Notes under the pieces: model-generated
Database searches by the model: none
Told to the model about the DNA's origin: nothing
The model's input: the letters and a program-made list of their open reading frames with translations, nothing else
Shown here: positions 1 to 9,401 of the stretch, one piece after another
How positions within the stretch are numbered: position 1 is the stretch's first letter
Layout of the letters: the number at the start of each line of letters is the position of its first letter
Made by a program: the position numbers and the translations under genes
Source of the DNA: Hymenobacter nitidus
GTDB taxonomy: Bacteria; Bacteroidota; Bacteroidia; Cytophagales; Hymenobacteraceae
NCBI RefSeq assembly: GCF_020447315.1
Contig: NZ_JAJADQ010000006.1
Span: forward strand, 248,001 to 312,000
Direction of reading: 5' to 3'
Length of the DNA: 64,000 bases

Positions 1-821
1 GCAAAGCGGACCTCGGGGTCGGCTTTCACCTGCAAATACGGCAGCTGGCGCAGCAGGCGGGCCGCAGCATCCACGCGCTGCTGGTTGTAGGGCTGGTTGG
101 GAAAGATCTGCAGATACTTAGTCAGAAACCGCTTTTTGGTTTTAGTCTTGCCCACAATCTGAATGGAATCGAACAGTACCACGCGGCCCCTATCGAGCAC
201 CACGCGGCCGGTGATGTCGCCGCCGCGCAGCTCCAGGGAGTCGAGGCGGACGGCGGCAAACGGGTAGCCCTGGTTTTCGGCTTCGTTCAGGAGGTTCTGT
301 TGCAGCCGGGCCCACTCATTGGGCTCGAAGGGCTTGCCATTAAACAGCCGCTCCCGGTAGCCGGCCCGCATCATCAGCCCATCGCCGAGGTTGCCGTTGC
401 GCAGGCGGGCCCACCGGAATTTCTCGCCCACGTAGAGCTGCACATATAAGGTGTCGTGGGCCCAGCGCATGCCGTCGGCCGAGGCCGTCAGGTAGGCATC
501 GGCCTGCAGCGCCAGCACTACATCGCGCACTTCCCGAAAGGCCGCCAGCGAATCGGGTACGGTGGTGCGGTAGCGGTAGCGGCGCAGCAGGGCCTGGTCG
601 GCGGCTTCGGTTTCGAGCCGGATAACCTTACGGTCGGCGGTGCGCTGGGCTTTGCGCGTCAGGCTGGAGTCGGGCCGGGCAGCCGGGGGCGGCAGCGGCG
701 GGGTTTGCAGGGCCGGCTGGTTGGGTACGGGCAGCGTCGGGGTTTGGGCCCACGCCGAAGCCCACGGCCCGGTGAGCAGGCCGCCGCAGAGCAGCAGGAA
801 AACGAGGACGCGGGCGTACAT
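1..821 (-). CDS. BamA/TamA-like outer membrane assembly protein, N-terminal part (C-terminus outside the window)
   Basis: Translating the minus strand from the ATG at 821 gives an open frame that runs off the left edge (about 273 residues). It starts with a type I signal peptide (MYARVLVFLLLCGGLLTG, probable cleavage after AWA), followed by a Pro/Ala-rich linker. The later part has the look of POTRA repeats: YVGEKFRWARLRNG, NEAENQGYPFAAVRLDS, LFDSIQIVGKTKTKKRFL and YLQIFPNQPYNQQRVD, the usual pattern of surface-antigen/BamA/TamA relatives. The C-terminal beta barrel would lie outside the window, so the subfamily cannot be fixed. It is divergent to hemW, with a 148-bp shared upstream region. 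Family assignment is by pattern recognition only. Confidence 0.6.
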   Translation of the reverse strand, partial: MYARVLVFLLLCGGLLTGPWASAWAQTPTLPVPNQPALQTPPLPPPAARPDSSLTRKAQRTADRKVIRLETEAADQALLRRYRYRTTVPDSLAAFREVRDVVLALQADAYLTASADGMRWAHDTLYVQLYVGEKFRWARLRNGNLGDGLMMRAGYRERLFNGKPFEPNEWARLQQNLLNEAENQGYPFAAVRLDSLELRGGDITGRVVLDRGRVVLFDSIQIVGKTKTKKRFLTKYLQIFPNQPYNQQRVDAAARLLRQLPYLQVKADPEVRF

Positions 822-969
822 TTGGAAACACAAACGCGAAAACGCGCTTTTAATTTCCCGAAAATACGCGGCCGGACCTGTTTGCCGCCGCGGCAGTGAA
901 CGAACCACCGGGCCGCTGCTGTTTTCCGACGTTACGCAGGGCCATTTTCGGCCGCGCTTTCCCTTTTTC

Positions 970-2112
970 ATGGCTGGCATCTACCTCCACATTCCGTTCT
1001 GCAAGCAGGCTTGCCACTACTGCGACTTCCACTTCAGCACCTCCATGGGCCTGAAAAACCAGCTGGTCGACGCGTTGGTGCGGGAGCTGGAAATCCGGCG
1101 CGACTATCTGGGCACGGGAGCTACGCTCGAAACCATCTACTTCGGCGGCGGCACCCCGTCTTTGCTGACGGAGGCGGAGCTGGACACGATTTTCAGCGCC
1201 ATCTACCGCCATTTTCCGGTGGCTGCTACCGCCGAAATAACGCTGGAGGCCAACCCCGACGACCTCACGCCGGCCAAGCTGCGGGAGTTGGCCGCTTCGC
1301 CCGTCAACCGCCTGAGTATCGGCCTGCAAAGCTTCCACGAACCCCACCTGCGGATGATGAACCGGGCTCATTCGGCCACTGAGTCGACCTCGGCCGTACG
1401 GGCGGCCCAGGCAGCGGGCTTCGAGAACTTATCCGTGGACCTGATTTACGGCGTGCCGGCGCCCGACCACGGCCTCTGGGAACAGGATATGGCTCAGGCG
1501 TTTGCCCTGAACGTGCCCCACCTCTCCTGCTACGCCCTCACTATCGAGCCCGACACGGTGTTTGGCCGCCGCCTACGGAAAGGCAGCTTCACGGCCCCGC
1601 CCGACGACTTCGTGGCCCGGCAGTTTGAAATGCTGCTGGCCGCGCTGCCCGCCCAGGGCTACGAGCAGTATGAAATCAGCAACTTCTGCCGCCCCGGCCG
1701 CGAGTCACGCCACAATGCCAACTACTGGCGCGGCGTGCCCTACCTGGGCCTGGGCCCCAGCGCCCACTCCTTTAATGGCTACAGCCGGCAGTACGCGGTG
1801 GCCAACAACCCGCAGTACGTGAGCAGCGTGCTGGAACGGGGCGAGGTGCCGGCTACCGTCGAAACCCTCTCGCCCACCGACCGCGCCAACGAGTACCTGA
1901 TGACCTCGTTGCGCACCAGCCGCGGCTGCGACCTGGACTATCTGCACCACACCCTAGGCACCGACCTGCGCGCCAGCCGGGCTGCCTACCTGCGGGAGCT
2001 GGAGCACAATGGCTGGGCGACCGTGCGCGGCCCCCGGCTCGTGCTGACGGACCGGGGCAAGCTGCTGGCCGACCAGATTACGCTGGAGCTGTTTCTGGAG
2101 CCTGAGGCGTAA
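970..2112 (+). CDS. hemW: Radical SAM heme chaperone HemW (coproporphyrinogen III oxidase-like)
   Basis: This encodes 380 residues, the normal length for HemW. The N-terminus MAGIYLHIPFCKQACHYCDF carries the radical SAM CxxxCxxC cluster motif (C11, C15, C18). The glycine-rich SAM-binding motif FGGGTPSLL and the HNxxYW motif (HNANYW) of the HemW/HemN-like group follow. I chose the ATG at 970 because the frame upstream of it is non-homologous sequence shared with the divergent gene. HemW-type proteins bind haem and deliver it to target proteins; they are not oxygen-independent coproporphyrinogen oxidases, which they are often mislabelled as. The gene stands alone. Confidence 0.9.
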   Translation: MAGIYLHIPFCKQACHYCDFHFSTSMGLKNQLVDALVRELEIRRDYLGTGATLETIYFGGGTPSLLTEAELDTIFSAIYRHFPVAATAEITLEANPDDLTPAKLRELAASPVNRLSIGLQSFHEPHLRMMNRAHSATESTSAVRAAQAAGFENLSVDLIYGVPAPDHGLWEQDMAQAFALNVPHLSCYALTIEPDTVFGRRLRKGSFTAPPDDFVARQFEMLLAALPAQGYEQYEISNFCRPGRESRHNANYWRGVPYLGLGPSAHSFNGYSRQYAVANNPQYVSSVLERGEVPATVETLSPTDRANEYLMTSLRTSRGCDLDYLHHTLGTDLRASRAAYLRELEHNGWATVRGPRLVLTDRGKLLADQITLELFLEPEA

Positions 2113-2258
2113 CTGCCATCACAGCCGGTTGAAGCAGCCCGGCGATAACTCCTTTCCTGTTAGCGGCTTGCCAGAACGAGTAAGGCCAACTCCGTTGAAA
2201 TCCGCGAAATCTGCTTTCCGGGCTTAATCCGTGCGCCGGATTTACGTATGTTCAGAAG

Positions 2259-2678
2259 ATGAAACGCCTCGTTGATGCTCTCGTGGATGACACCGACTTT
2301 TTTGTCGAGCAAATCCAGATTACCGCTATTGTCTTTGATAACACCGACGACGTGACGGTGTGGGCCACCACGTTTTTTGATGACGACATCCACTTTTTCC
2401 ACCTGGGCCTGCAGTTCCCTTCCCTCGACCTGCTGCTGCGCCTGGCCGGGCCGCGGGCCGAAGCCCTGCAGGAACAGGTAGCCGACGCGCTGGCCACCGT
2501 TACCGACTGGCCCTGCCTGCTCGAATACACCCACGAAGACTCCCCGCCCGTACCTCTGGATGGCGTGGCCATGAAGCTTTCCTGCACCTACCCCGCCGAC
2601 GAGCCCGAGGAAGACGAAGACAGCATGCCGCATAATATCTTCTACCTGGAAGGAGTATTCATGCGCCTTGAGCCGTGA
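2259..2678 (+). CDS. Hypothetical acidic cytosolic protein
   Basis: 139 residues, starting MKRLVDALVDDTDFFVEQIQ. It is strongly acidic, with a DEPEEDED stretch near residue 125, has no signal peptide or membrane segment, and I do not recognise a family. Its stop codon overlaps the GTG start of the next gene (GTGA), so the two are probably translated together. The alternating hydrophobic/acidic pattern in the first 60 residues suggests a small alpha/beta domain, but no function can be named. Confidence 0.65.
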   Translation: MKRLVDALVDDTDFFVEQIQITAIVFDNTDDVTVWATTFFDDDIHFFHLGLQFPSLDLLLRLAGPRAEALQEQVADALATVTDWPCLLEYTHEDSPPVPLDGVAMKLSCTYPADEPEEDEDSMPHNIFYLEGVFMRLEP

Positions 2679-3388
2679 AATGGCTGATTCTCTGTCTTCA
2701 CCTACTCTGGTTTTCCGTGCCTGTACCTGCTGCTTCCGCGCGCGTTTTCTATCTGATTCCCGGCCTGGGCGCCGACGAGCGGGTCTTTAAAAACCTGCTG
2801 CCCTTGCTCGACGGCGAGGCGCACGTTATGGCGTGGCCGACGCCCGAAGCCGACGAAACGCTGCCGCATTACGTGGCTCGCATGGCCGCAGCCATTCCGC
2901 CCGAGCAGCCCTGCCTGGTCGTAGGCGTGTCGTTTGGCGGAGTAGCAGCCCTGGAAATTGCCCGTCTGCGCCCCAAAGCCCGGGCCGTGCTGGTGTCCAG
3001 CATCCCCGACGCGGATTCCCTGCCGCTGCTCCTGCGCGTTATTCGCGGTACCGGGGTCTACAAACTGTTTCCACCGCAGTGGCTGAAGCTGTTTCCTAGG
3101 GCCGGACAGTGGTATTTCGGAGTCCGGAACGGCGAGGAGTACCAGATCTTCAAACAGATTCTGCGGGACATGGACCAGGCGTATACCCGCTGGGCCATCG
3201 ACCGGCTTCTGCACTGGGATAGTACCAATGCGGGCCGCAGCATTCAGATTCTGGGCTCCCACGACCGGGTGTTTCCACCCGGTCCCGCGCCCGTCGACCA
3301 TCTGATTCCGGGCGGCACCCACTTTATGGTGCTCAGCCACGCCCCCGAAATAAGCCGCATCCTGAACACGCTACCCGCCGAAGACTGA
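2675..3388 (+). CDS. Secreted alpha/beta hydrolase
   Basis: 237 residues from a GTG start that overlaps the preceding stop codon. The first ~22 residues (MKWLILCLHLLWFSVPVPAA) look like a signal peptide. The core has an oxyanion-type strand (FYLIPGLGADERVF), a nucleophile elbow GVSFG with Ser86 as probable nucleophile, and a late GTHFMVLSH segment that could supply the catalytic His. It is small for the family and the substrate cannot be inferred. The overlap with the upstream acidic protein gene suggests a two-gene unit. Confidence 0.7.
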   Translation: MKWLILCLHLLWFSVPVPAASARVFYLIPGLGADERVFKNLLPLLDGEAHVMAWPTPEADETLPHYVARMAAAIPPEQPCLVVGVSFGGVAALEIARLRPKARAVLVSSIPDADSLPLLLRVIRGTGVYKLFPPQWLKLFPRAGQWYFGVRNGEEYQIFKQILRDMDQAYTRWAIDRLLHWDSTNAGRSIQILGSHDRVFPPGPAPVDHLIPGGTHFMVLSHAPEISRILNTLPAED

Positions 3389-3420
3389 CATTCTCTTCCG
3401 GGCGCTTTTTCCTTCACCCC

Positions 3421-4179
3421 ATGCTTGCTACCTACCCGCACCACGGGCGCACGTATTCCTTCGACCCCGCAGCCCCGCTGGATATTTCCCTGCCCCTGGC
3501 TCCGGGCCCCAATCAGGTGAACTGCTTCTGGGCCGAGCCGGTGCAGTTCGATACGATTCGGGTGGGCAGCTTCGTGGGCAGTGTGGCGCTGGGCGGCAGC
3601 ACCAACTACCAGCGCGTGCACCTGACGCCCCACGGCAATGGTACTCACACCGAGTGCTACGGTCACATCAGCCCTGAGCCCACCGCTACGCTCAACCGCT
3701 GCCTGCGCCGCTTCCTGTTCCTGGCTCAGTTGGTATCAGTCGCGCCGCGCCCCCAGCCCAACGGCGACCTGGTAGTACTACTGGCCGACGTGCAGCCGCT
3801 GCTCGAAGCGGCGGCTGTTGCTCCAGAAGCGGTAGTACTGCGCACCTTGCCCAATGACGAAGCCAAGCAGCAGCGGCAGTATTCGGGCACCAACCCAACG
3901 TATATCGAACCGGCCCTGGCCCATTACCTCGTGACCCAGAACATCGAGCACCTCCTGCTCGATCTGCCCAGCGTCGACCGGGAGGAAGACAATGGCGAGC
4001 TGCTGGCCCACCACGCCTTCTGGCAATATCCGGAGCAAACGCGCACCCACTGCACCATTACCGAGTTGATCTTCGTGCCGGATACGGTAGCCGACGGCCT
4101 GTACTTGCTGAATCTGCAGGTAACCAGCTTGGAGCTGGACGCCAGCCCGAGCAAGCCGGTACTCTACCAACTATCGTAG
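3421..4179 (+). CDS. Cyclase-family protein (kynurenine formamidase-like metal hydrolase)
   Basis: 252 residues with the hallmark metal-binding motif of the cyclase/kynurenine-formamidase family, HGNGTHTE (consensus HxxGTHxD/E), about residue 72 onward. The family hydrolyses amides or lactones with bound divalent metal; isatin hydrolases and arylformamidases belong to it. The region LLLDLPSVDREEDNGELLAHHAFW fits the conserved second half, where further metal ligands sit. No kynurenine or tryptophan catabolic genes are nearby, so the substrate is open. It ends just before a bidirectional terminator. Confidence 0.8.
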   Translation: MLATYPHHGRTYSFDPAAPLDISLPLAPGPNQVNCFWAEPVQFDTIRVGSFVGSVALGGSTNYQRVHLTPHGNGTHTECYGHISPEPTATLNRCLRRFLFLAQLVSVAPRPQPNGDLVVLLADVQPLLEAAAVAPEAVVLRTLPNDEAKQQRQYSGTNPTYIEPALAHYLVTQNIEHLLLDLPSVDREEDNGELLAHHAFWQYPEQTRTHCTITELIFVPDTVADGLYLLNLQVTSLELDASPSKPVLYQLS

Positions 4180-4206
4180 CCACCTCTCGAAAAAACACGG
4201 CAACGC

Positions 4207-4239
4207 AAAAAGGGATAGCCCGGCAGGACTATCCCTTTT
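4207..4239. terminator. Bidirectional hairpin terminator between the cyclase gene and rpmA
   Basis: A perfect 11-bp inverted repeat (AAAAGGGATAG / CTATCCCTTTT) with an 11-nt loop lies between two convergent genes. The A-run on the left and T-run on the right let it act in both directions. Confidence 0.8.
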
Positions 4240-4278
4240 CTACGTCAGATCAACTCCGGAGAGCTGTTCAGCAGTTAG

Positions 4279-4557
4279 TTACGCAGCAGCCTCAGCTACT
4301 TCCGAAACCGGAACTACCGTTACGAACGAACGGTCTTTGCGGCCTTTGCGGAACTGAACCGTGCCGTCAACCATAGCGAAAAGCGTGTGGTCCTTGCCGA
4401 TACCCACGTTCTGGCCGGGGTGGTGCTTGGTGCCGCGCTGACGCACGATGATGTTACCAGCAATGATATCTTGACCGCCGAAGATCTTCACGCCGAGACG
4501 CTTAGAATGAGATTCGCGGCCGTTGTTGGAGCTACCTACGCCTTTCTTGTGTGCCAT
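4279..4557 (-). CDS. rpmA: 50S ribosomal protein L27
   Basis: 92 residues starting [20 protein letters not shown], with the highly conserved L27 sequence [10 protein letters not shown] and [19 protein letters not shown]. It lies near the peptidyl-transferase centre of the large subunit. It follows rplU with a 103-nt gap, the usual L21-L27 operon order. The N-terminus begins directly with the mature conserved sequence, so no processing extension is present. Confidence 0.97.
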   Translation of the reverse strand: MAHKKGVGSSNNGRESHSKRLGVKIFGGQDIIAGNIIVRQRGTKHHPGQNVGIGKDHTLFAMVDGTVQFRKGRKDRSFVTVVPVSEVAEAAA

Positions 4558-4660
4558 TGTATTAGTACTTAGTGCTTGGTTATCAGTGCTTAGAAAGTCG
4601 TGTTAGAGCCGAACGAACCTGGGATACCCCAGCCTCCAGGCACTAACAACTAAGCCCTAA

Positions 4661-4966
4661 TTAGCCGATGCTGTTGATCATTACTTTGGTGAACTGCTGA
4701 CGGTGACCGTTCAGCTTCTTGTAGCCCTTGCGGCGCTTCTTCTTGAATACCAGCACCTTGTCGCCCTGTACGTGCGACAGGATGGTGCCCGTTACGGTTA
4801 CGTCCAGCGTGGGGGCACCAATGGTGATGGTCCCGTCGCTGTCGGTCAGCAGGGCTTTGCCCAGCTCTACCGTATCGCCGACGTTGCCAGCCAGTCGGTG
4901 AGCGTATACAAATTTATTGGCTTCGACCTTGGTCTGCTTCCCGGCTATGTTGACAATTGCGTACAT
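4661..4966 (-). CDS. rplU: 50S ribosomal protein L21
   Basis: 101 residues: MYAIVNIAGKQTKVEANKFV at the start and KRRKGYKKLNGHRQQFTKV near the end, both diagnostic for L21. It is the first gene of the L21-L27 operon and follows a clear promoter 33-64 nt upstream of its ATG. Length and sequence are ordinary for the family. Confidence 0.97.
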   Translation of the reverse strand: MYAIVNIAGKQTKVEANKFVYAHRLAGNVGDTVELGKALLTDSDGTITIGAPTLDVTVTGTILSHVQGDKVLVFKKKRRKGYKKLNGHRQQFTKVMINSIG

Positions 4967-4998
4967 CGGCGTCTTCGCGTTTTCTGAAAATTGGAAGG

Positions 4999-5030
4999 CA
5001 AAAGTACAAGTACGATTTCACAAAACCAAA
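4999..5030 (-). promoter_or_regulatory. Bacteroidota-type promoter of rplU-rpmA
   Basis: On the minus strand TTTG (5027-5030) and TACTTTTG (4999-5006) are separated by exactly 20 nt, matching the -33 TTTG / -7 TAnnTTTG consensus of Bacteroidota. The ATG of rplU lies about 33 nt downstream of the -7 element. Confidence 0.65.
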
Positions 5031-5144
5031 CCTAACTCACTAATCATCATTCAGTCGGGTCGGCTTCGTAGGCTTGCTCCCTCTCCCACGGGCCCGGTAA
5101 TAGTCCCTTAAGGAACGCCTGAGCGGGTACACGCATAGCAAATT

Positions 5145-5184
5145 TGTGGATAAATCAGATTGTCCACAGGCAAAATGTGGATAA
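5145..5184. promoter_or_regulatory. Cluster of three DnaA-box-like sites upstream of nrdB
   Basis: TGTGGATAA, the exact reverse complement of the DnaA box TTATCCACA, occurs at 5145-5153 and 5176-5184. TTGTCCACA, one mismatch on the opposite strand, occurs at 5160-5168. They lie 264-303 nt before the nrdB ATG in the 481-bp gap between rplU and nrdB. In E. coli, nrdAB transcription is modulated by DnaA; whether that is so here is inference. Confidence 0.45.
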
Positions 5185-5310
5185 CTTTCCCAAAATCGGC
5201 TGATTTGCCTGGTTTCAGCCCGATTTTCACCCCGCAGCCTTCTGTGGAAATCTTTGGGTCATACAGAAAAATTAGCGGAGAAAAAACGTGAATGAGCCTG
5301 CCGCGGAGTT

Positions 5311-5318
5311 TATATTTG
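5311..5318 (+). promoter_or_regulatory. Possible -7 element of the nrdB promoter
   Basis: TATATTTG matches the TAnnTTTG consensus, 130 nt before the nrdB ATG. No convincing -33 TTTG is seen at the right distance, so the assignment is weak. Confidence 0.3.
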
Positions 5319-5447
5319 GTGCTTCGACCCGGCTAAGCCGACCCAAAAATCGGCTAAACATTTCTTCTCGGCCCAGGGTTGGCAAGCTGTTCTTCCTGCC
5401 TTATTCAGGTTTTATCCGAAGTCTTTTCCACGCCTCACTTCCCCGCT

Positions 5448-6407
5448 ATGGAACCTTTGCTCGTCGAGAACCCCAACCGCTTTGTGCTCTTCCCCATCCA
5501 GAATGATGATGTGTGGCAGATGTACAAGAAGGCCGAAGCCTCCTTCTGGACGGCCGAAGAAATTGACCTGTCCCAGGATCAGAAAGACTGGGAAAACCTC
5601 AACGACAACGAGAAGCACTTCATTTCGCACGTGCTGGCCTTCTTCGCTGCCTCCGATGGCATCGTGAACGAGAACCTGGCCGTCAACTTCATGCAGGAGG
5701 TGCAGATGCCCGAAGCCCGCTGCTTCTACGGCTTCCAGATCATGATGGAAAACATTCACTCGGAGACCTACTCCCTGCTGATTGATACTTACATCAAGAA
5801 CCCGCAGGAGAAGGACCGCCTCTTCAACGCCCTCGAAACCGTGCCCTGCGTGAAGAAGAAGGGCGAGTGGGCGCTGAAGTGGATTAACTCCGAGAACTTT
5901 GCCGAGCGCATCATTGCCTTTGCCGCCGTGGAAGGCATCTTCTTCTCGGGCTCGTTCTGCTCGATCTTCTGGCTTAAGAAGCGCGGCCTGATGCCCGGCC
6001 TGACTTTCTCCAACGAGCTGATTTCGCGCGACGAAGGCCTGCACTGCGACTTCGCCTGCCTGCTCTACAGCTACCTGCAAAACAAGCTGAGCGAGGAGCG
6101 CGTGCACAGCATTATCCGCGACGCGGTGCAGATCGAGCAGGAGTTCGTGACCGATGCCCTGCCCGTGAACCTGATTGGCATGAACGCCAAGAGCATGGCC
6201 CAGTACATCGAGTTTGTGGCCGACCGCCTCCTGCAGAGCCTGGGCTACAGTAAGATCTACAACGCTACCAACCCCTTCGACTTCATGGAAATGATTTCGC
6301 TGCAGGGCAAAACCAACTTCTTCGAGAAGCGCGTGGCCGAATACCAGAAGGCTGGCGTGATGAGTGAGCGGACCGAAAACGCCTTCTCCCTCGACGAGGA
6401 CTTTTAA
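5448..6407 (+). CDS. nrdB: Ribonucleoside-diphosphate reductase, class Ia small (radical) subunit
   Basis: 319 residues. The diiron ligands and the radical tyrosine are visible: Asp70 in FFAASDGIV, then Glu101, His104 and Tyr108 in ENIHSETY, and the second pair in AVEGIFF and RDEGLHCDF. Tyr108 marks a tyrosyl-radical enzyme rather than a class Ic Mn/Fe type. The C-terminal tail (NAFSLDEDF) is the acidic/aromatic peptide that docks on NrdA. I chose the ATG at 5448 because [17 protein letters not shown] begins the conserved sequence. nrdA lies 574 bp downstream, with a terminator between, so the two are probably separate transcription units. Confidence 0.95.
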   Translation: MEPLLVENPNRFVLFPIQNDDVWQMYKKAEASFWTAEEIDLSQDQKDWENLNDNEKHFISHVLAFFAASDGIVNENLAVNFMQEVQMPEARCFYGFQIMMENIHSETYSLLIDTYIKNPQEKDRLFNALETVPCVKKKGEWALKWINSENFAERIIAFAAVEGIFFSGSFCSIFWLKKRGLMPGLTFSNELISRDEGLHCDFACLLYSYLQNKLSEERVHSIIRDAVQIEQEFVTDALPVNLIGMNAKSMAQYIEFVADRLLQSLGYSKIYNATNPFDFMEMISLQGKTNFFEKRVAEYQKAGVMSERTENAFSLDEDF

Positions 6408-6428
6408 GCAACGCCATTACCGAAAAGC

Positions 6429-6458
6429 AAAAGCCTGTGACTCACCTCACAGGCTTTT
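6429..6458 (+). terminator. Rho-independent terminator of nrdB
   Basis: A perfect 12-bp stem, AAAAGCCTGTGA / TCACAGGCTTTT, with a 6-nt loop, 21 nt after the nrdB stop codon. It argues against simple nrdB-nrdA co-transcription. Confidence 0.8.
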
Positions 6459-6503
6459 ACTTTTTATGCTGAGGTTATGCTGGGCTAGAAAAGCTAGTCA
6501 GGG

Positions 6504-6566
6504 TCCCCTCCTTTTTCAAATTCCGCGCATCAAGCGGCGTGAGTGCCCGAAGGGCGGGGTGGTTTA
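6504..6566. repeat. Dispersed intergenic repeat, copy in the nrdB-nrdA gap
   Basis: A CCCTCCTTTTTCAA segment followed by GTGCCCGAAGGGCGGGGTGG. The same two blocks occur in the opposite orientation at 25804-25850. GCCCGAAGGGC is itself a short hairpin. The stretch between nrdB and nrdA holds no gene. Confidence 0.55.
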
Positions 6567-6647
6567 TTGGGGCTAGAAAGCTAGAGCTATCAACAAAACA
6601 GCAGGAACCAGCATTAAAAAAGTTGTTCAACAAGTAACCACCCCTAA

Positions 6648-6670
6648 CCCCTCCTTGAAAAAAGGAGGGG
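6648..6670. repeat. Intergenic hairpin repeat in the nrdB-nrdA gap
   Basis: CCCCTCCTT (6648-6656) and AAGGAGGGG (6662-6670) form a perfect 9-bp stem, preceded by ACCACCCCTAA. A similar unit, CACCCCTAGCCCTTCTCC with AAAGGAGAAG, occurs at 25734-25757. Confidence 0.55.
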
Positions 6671-6812
6671 AACTGGCTTCTCTAACTTTGGCCCTCCTAC
6701 CCCACACTATCAAATTTGCGGCAAAATCCCAACCCTATTTCCGGGCTCATTTCGCCGCTATATAGCAGCTGCCTAATCCCGAAAAAGGGCCTGAACAGCA
6801 CTGCTTTAGCCT

Positions 6813-6842
6813 AATGTGGAAAACTTCTAAACTTTAGGTTTG
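6813..6842 (+). promoter_or_regulatory. nrdA promoter region with a DnaA-box-like site
   Basis: TAGGTTTG (6835-6842) matches the -7 consensus. Just upstream, 6813-6826 reads AATGTGGAAAACTT, which differs by one base from AATGTGGATAACTT at 5174-5187 in front of nrdB. TGTGGAAAA is one mismatch from the DnaA-box complement. The shared 14-mer suggests co-regulation of the two nrd genes; no canonical NrdR box pair was seen. Confidence 0.4.
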
Positions 6843-6981
6843 TCCTACCCACCGGAAGCCGATAACTTCCGCATCAGGAACGCCGGTTTAGCACCCGGCT
6901 TGCCTTCCTTCTGCACGTAGTCCCCGCCCTTTCACGGCGTGGTGTTTTCTCTACATCCATCCAATACAACCTCGCACGCTT

Positions 6982-9360
6982 ATGCTGGTAATCAAACGCG
7001 ACGGCCGCCGCGAATCCGTGAAATTCGACAAAGTCACGGCACGCATCGAGAAGCTCTGCTACGGGCTCAACCAGAACTTCGTCTCCCCGATTGAGGTGGC
7101 CAAGAAGGTCATCGATGGCATCTACGACGGCGTCACCACGGTGGAGCTCGACAACCTGGCGGCCGAAACCGCCGCTTCGCTCACCACCAAGCACCCCGAC
7201 TACGCCATCCTGGCCGCGCGCATTGCCGTGAGCAACCTGCACAAGGTGACCTCGAAGTCGTTTTCGAGCACCATGAAGCGCCTCTATACCTACGAGGACC
7301 CCAAGACCGGCGAGAATGCCTCGCTCATCGCCAAGGACGTGTGGGAAATCATCCACAAGCACGCCGCTACTCTGGACTCGGCCATTATCTATGACCGCGA
7401 CTACTCGTACGACTACTTCGGCTTCAAAACCCTGGAGCGCAGCTACCTGCTGCGCGTGGACGGCAAGGTAATCGAGCGGCCCCAGCACATGCTCATGCGC
7501 GTGGCCATCGGTATTCACAAGCACGACATCGAGTCGGCCATCGAAACCTACGAGCTGATGTCGGAGCGCTGGTTTACCCACGCTACCCCAACCTTGTTCA
7601 ACGCCGGCTCGCCCAAGCCCCAGCTCAGCTCCTGCTTCCTGCTCACGATGAAGGACGACTCCATCACGGGCATCTACGACACGCTGAAGAACTGCGCCCA
7701 GATTTCGCAGTCGGCCGGCGGTATCGGCCTGAGCATTCACAACGTGCGCGCCACGGGCTCCTACATCAAGGGTACGAATGGCACTAGCAACGGCATCATC
7801 CCGATGCTGAAGGTCTTCAACGACACGGCCCGCTACGTGGACCAGGGCGGTGGGAAGCGCAAAGGCGCCTTCGCCATCTACATTGAGCCCTGGCACGCCG
7901 ATATCTTCGACTTCCTGGATCTGAAGAAGAACCACGGCAAGGAGGAAAACCGCGCCCGTGACCTGTTCTACGCCCTCTGGACGCCCGACTTGTTCATGAA
8001 GCGGGTAGAGGAAAACGGCGACTGGACGCTGATGTGCCCCAACGAGTGCCCCGGCCTGGGCGACACCTGGGGCCCCGAGTTCGAGAAGCTCTACCACAAG
8101 TACGAGAAGGAAGGCCGCGGCCGCCGCACCGTGAAGGCGCAGGACCTGTGGTTTGCCATCCTGGAAAGCCAGACCGAGACCGGTACGCCCTACATGCTCT
8201 TCAAGGATGCTGCTAACAGCAAGAGCAACCAGCAGAACCTGGGCACCATCAAGTCGTCGAACCTGTGCACCGAGATTATGGAGTACACCGACGAGAACGA
8301 AATTGCGGTCTGCAACCTGGCTTCCTTGGCCCTGCCCCGCTTCCTGAAGGAAGAAGGCGGCCACCTGGTGTTCGACCACCAGAAGCTGTACGACGTGACC
8401 TACCACGCCACCAAGAATCTGAACAAGGTAATCGACATCAACTACTACCCCGTAGTGGAAGCCGAACGCTCGAACCTGCGCCACCGCCCCATCGGCCTCG
8501 GCGTGCAGGGTCTGGCCGATACCTTCATTGCCCTGCGCATGCCCTTCGAGAGCGACGAAGCCACGGGCCTGAACAAGGACATCTTCGAGACCATCTACTT
8601 CGCGGCCATGACGGCCTCCATGGATTTGGCCAAGAAGGACGGCGCCTACGAAACCTTCCCCGGCTCGCCCCTGAGCCAGGGTAAGTTCCAGTTCGACCTC
8701 TGGGGCGTGACGCCCGAGAGTGGCCGCTGGGACTGGGAAACGCTGCGGGCTCAGGTAGTAGAGCACGGCGTGCGCAACTCCCTGCTGGTGGCCCCCATGC
8801 CGACCGCCTCGACCGCGCAGATCCTGGGCAACAACGAGTCGTTTGAGCCCTACACCTCCAACATCTACGTGCGGCGCGTGCTCAGCGGCGAGTTCATGGT
8901 GGTGAACAAGCACCTGCTGAAGGACCTGGTGAAGCTCGGCATCTGGAACGAGCAGATGAAGAACGAAATCATTGCCGCCAACGGCTCGGTGCAGAACATC
9001 GACCGGATTCCCCAGCACATCAAGGACCTGTATAAGACGGTGTGGGAGATTTCCCAGCGCCGCATCATTGATATGTCGGCCGACCGGGGCGCCTACATCT
9101 GCCAGAGCCAGAGCCTGAACCTGCACGTGATGAACGTGAACTTCGGCAAGCTGACCAGCATGCACTTCCACAGCTGGAAGAAGGGCCTGAAAACCGGCAT
9201 GTACTACCTGCGCACCAAAGCCGCCGCCGACGCCATCAAGTTCACGGTGCAGAAGCAAGCCGCCGAAACCCTGGAGCCCCTGAACGTATCGGCCCAGAAC
9301 GCCTCGGACATGGCCTGCTCCCTGGATAACCCCGACGCCTGCGAGGCCTGCGGGTCGTAA
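6982..9360 (+). CDS. nrdA: Ribonucleoside-diphosphate reductase, class Ia large (catalytic) subunit
   Basis: 792 residues, full length. Residues 1 to ~90 form an ATP-cone ([18 protein letters not shown]) for allosteric activity control. Catalytic residues are visible: Cys218 in LSSCFLL and Cys444 in VCNLAS for the redox pair, Asn427, Cys429 and Glu431 in NLCTEI for the active site, and Tyr741-Tyr742 in GMYYLR for radical transfer. The C-terminus CEACGS supplies the shuttle thiols that pass electrons from thioredoxin. The first ATG fits the conserved start. It is followed after 41 bp by dinD, with no terminator between. Confidence 0.96.
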   Translation: MLVIKRDGRRESVKFDKVTARIEKLCYGLNQNFVSPIEVAKKVIDGIYDGVTTVELDNLAAETAASLTTKHPDYAILAARIAVSNLHKVTSKSFSSTMKRLYTYEDPKTGENASLIAKDVWEIIHKHAATLDSAIIYDRDYSYDYFGFKTLERSYLLRVDGKVIERPQHMLMRVAIGIHKHDIESAIETYELMSERWFTHATPTLFNAGSPKPQLSSCFLLTMKDDSITGIYDTLKNCAQISQSAGGIGLSIHNVRATGSYIKGTNGTSNGIIPMLKVFNDTARYVDQGGGKRKGAFAIYIEPWHADIFDFLDLKKNHGKEENRARDLFYALWTPDLFMKRVEENGDWTLMCPNECPGLGDTWGPEFEKLYHKYEKEGRGRRTVKAQDLWFAILESQTETGTPYMLFKDAANSKSNQQNLGTIKSSNLCTEIMEYTDENEIAVCNLASLALPRFLKEEGGHLVFDHQKLYDVTYHATKNLNKVIDINYYPVVEAERSNLRHRPIGLGVQGLADTFIALRMPFESDEATGLNKDIFETIYFAAMTASMDLAKKDGAYETFPGSPLSQGKFQFDLWGVTPESGRWDWETLRAQVVEHGVRNSLLVAPMPTASTAQILGNNESFEPYTSNIYVRRVLSGEFMVVNKHLLKDLVKLGIWNEQMKNEIIAANGSVQNIDRIPQHIKDLYKTVWEISQRRIIDMSADRGAYICQSQSLNLHVMNVNFGKLTSMHFHSWKKGLKTGMYYLRTKAAADAIKFTVQKQAAETLEPLNVSAQNASDMACSLDNPDACEACGS

Positions 9361-9401
9361 AAATCTCTCAACAAACTGCTACAAATTTTAGCTGCAAAAA
9401 G

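Noticed and set aside
5145-5184. The DnaA-box cluster as a chromosomal replication origin
   Set aside because: There are only three boxes, no dnaA, dnaN or gidA genes nearby and no long AT-rich unwinding region. Regulation of nrdB is the simpler explanation.
6874-9258. A 794-codon minus-strand reading frame opposite nrdA
   Set aside because: It mirrors the highly conserved nrdA gene and its translation is a His/Val/Gln-rich artefact of GC-rich antisense codons. No family resemblance.
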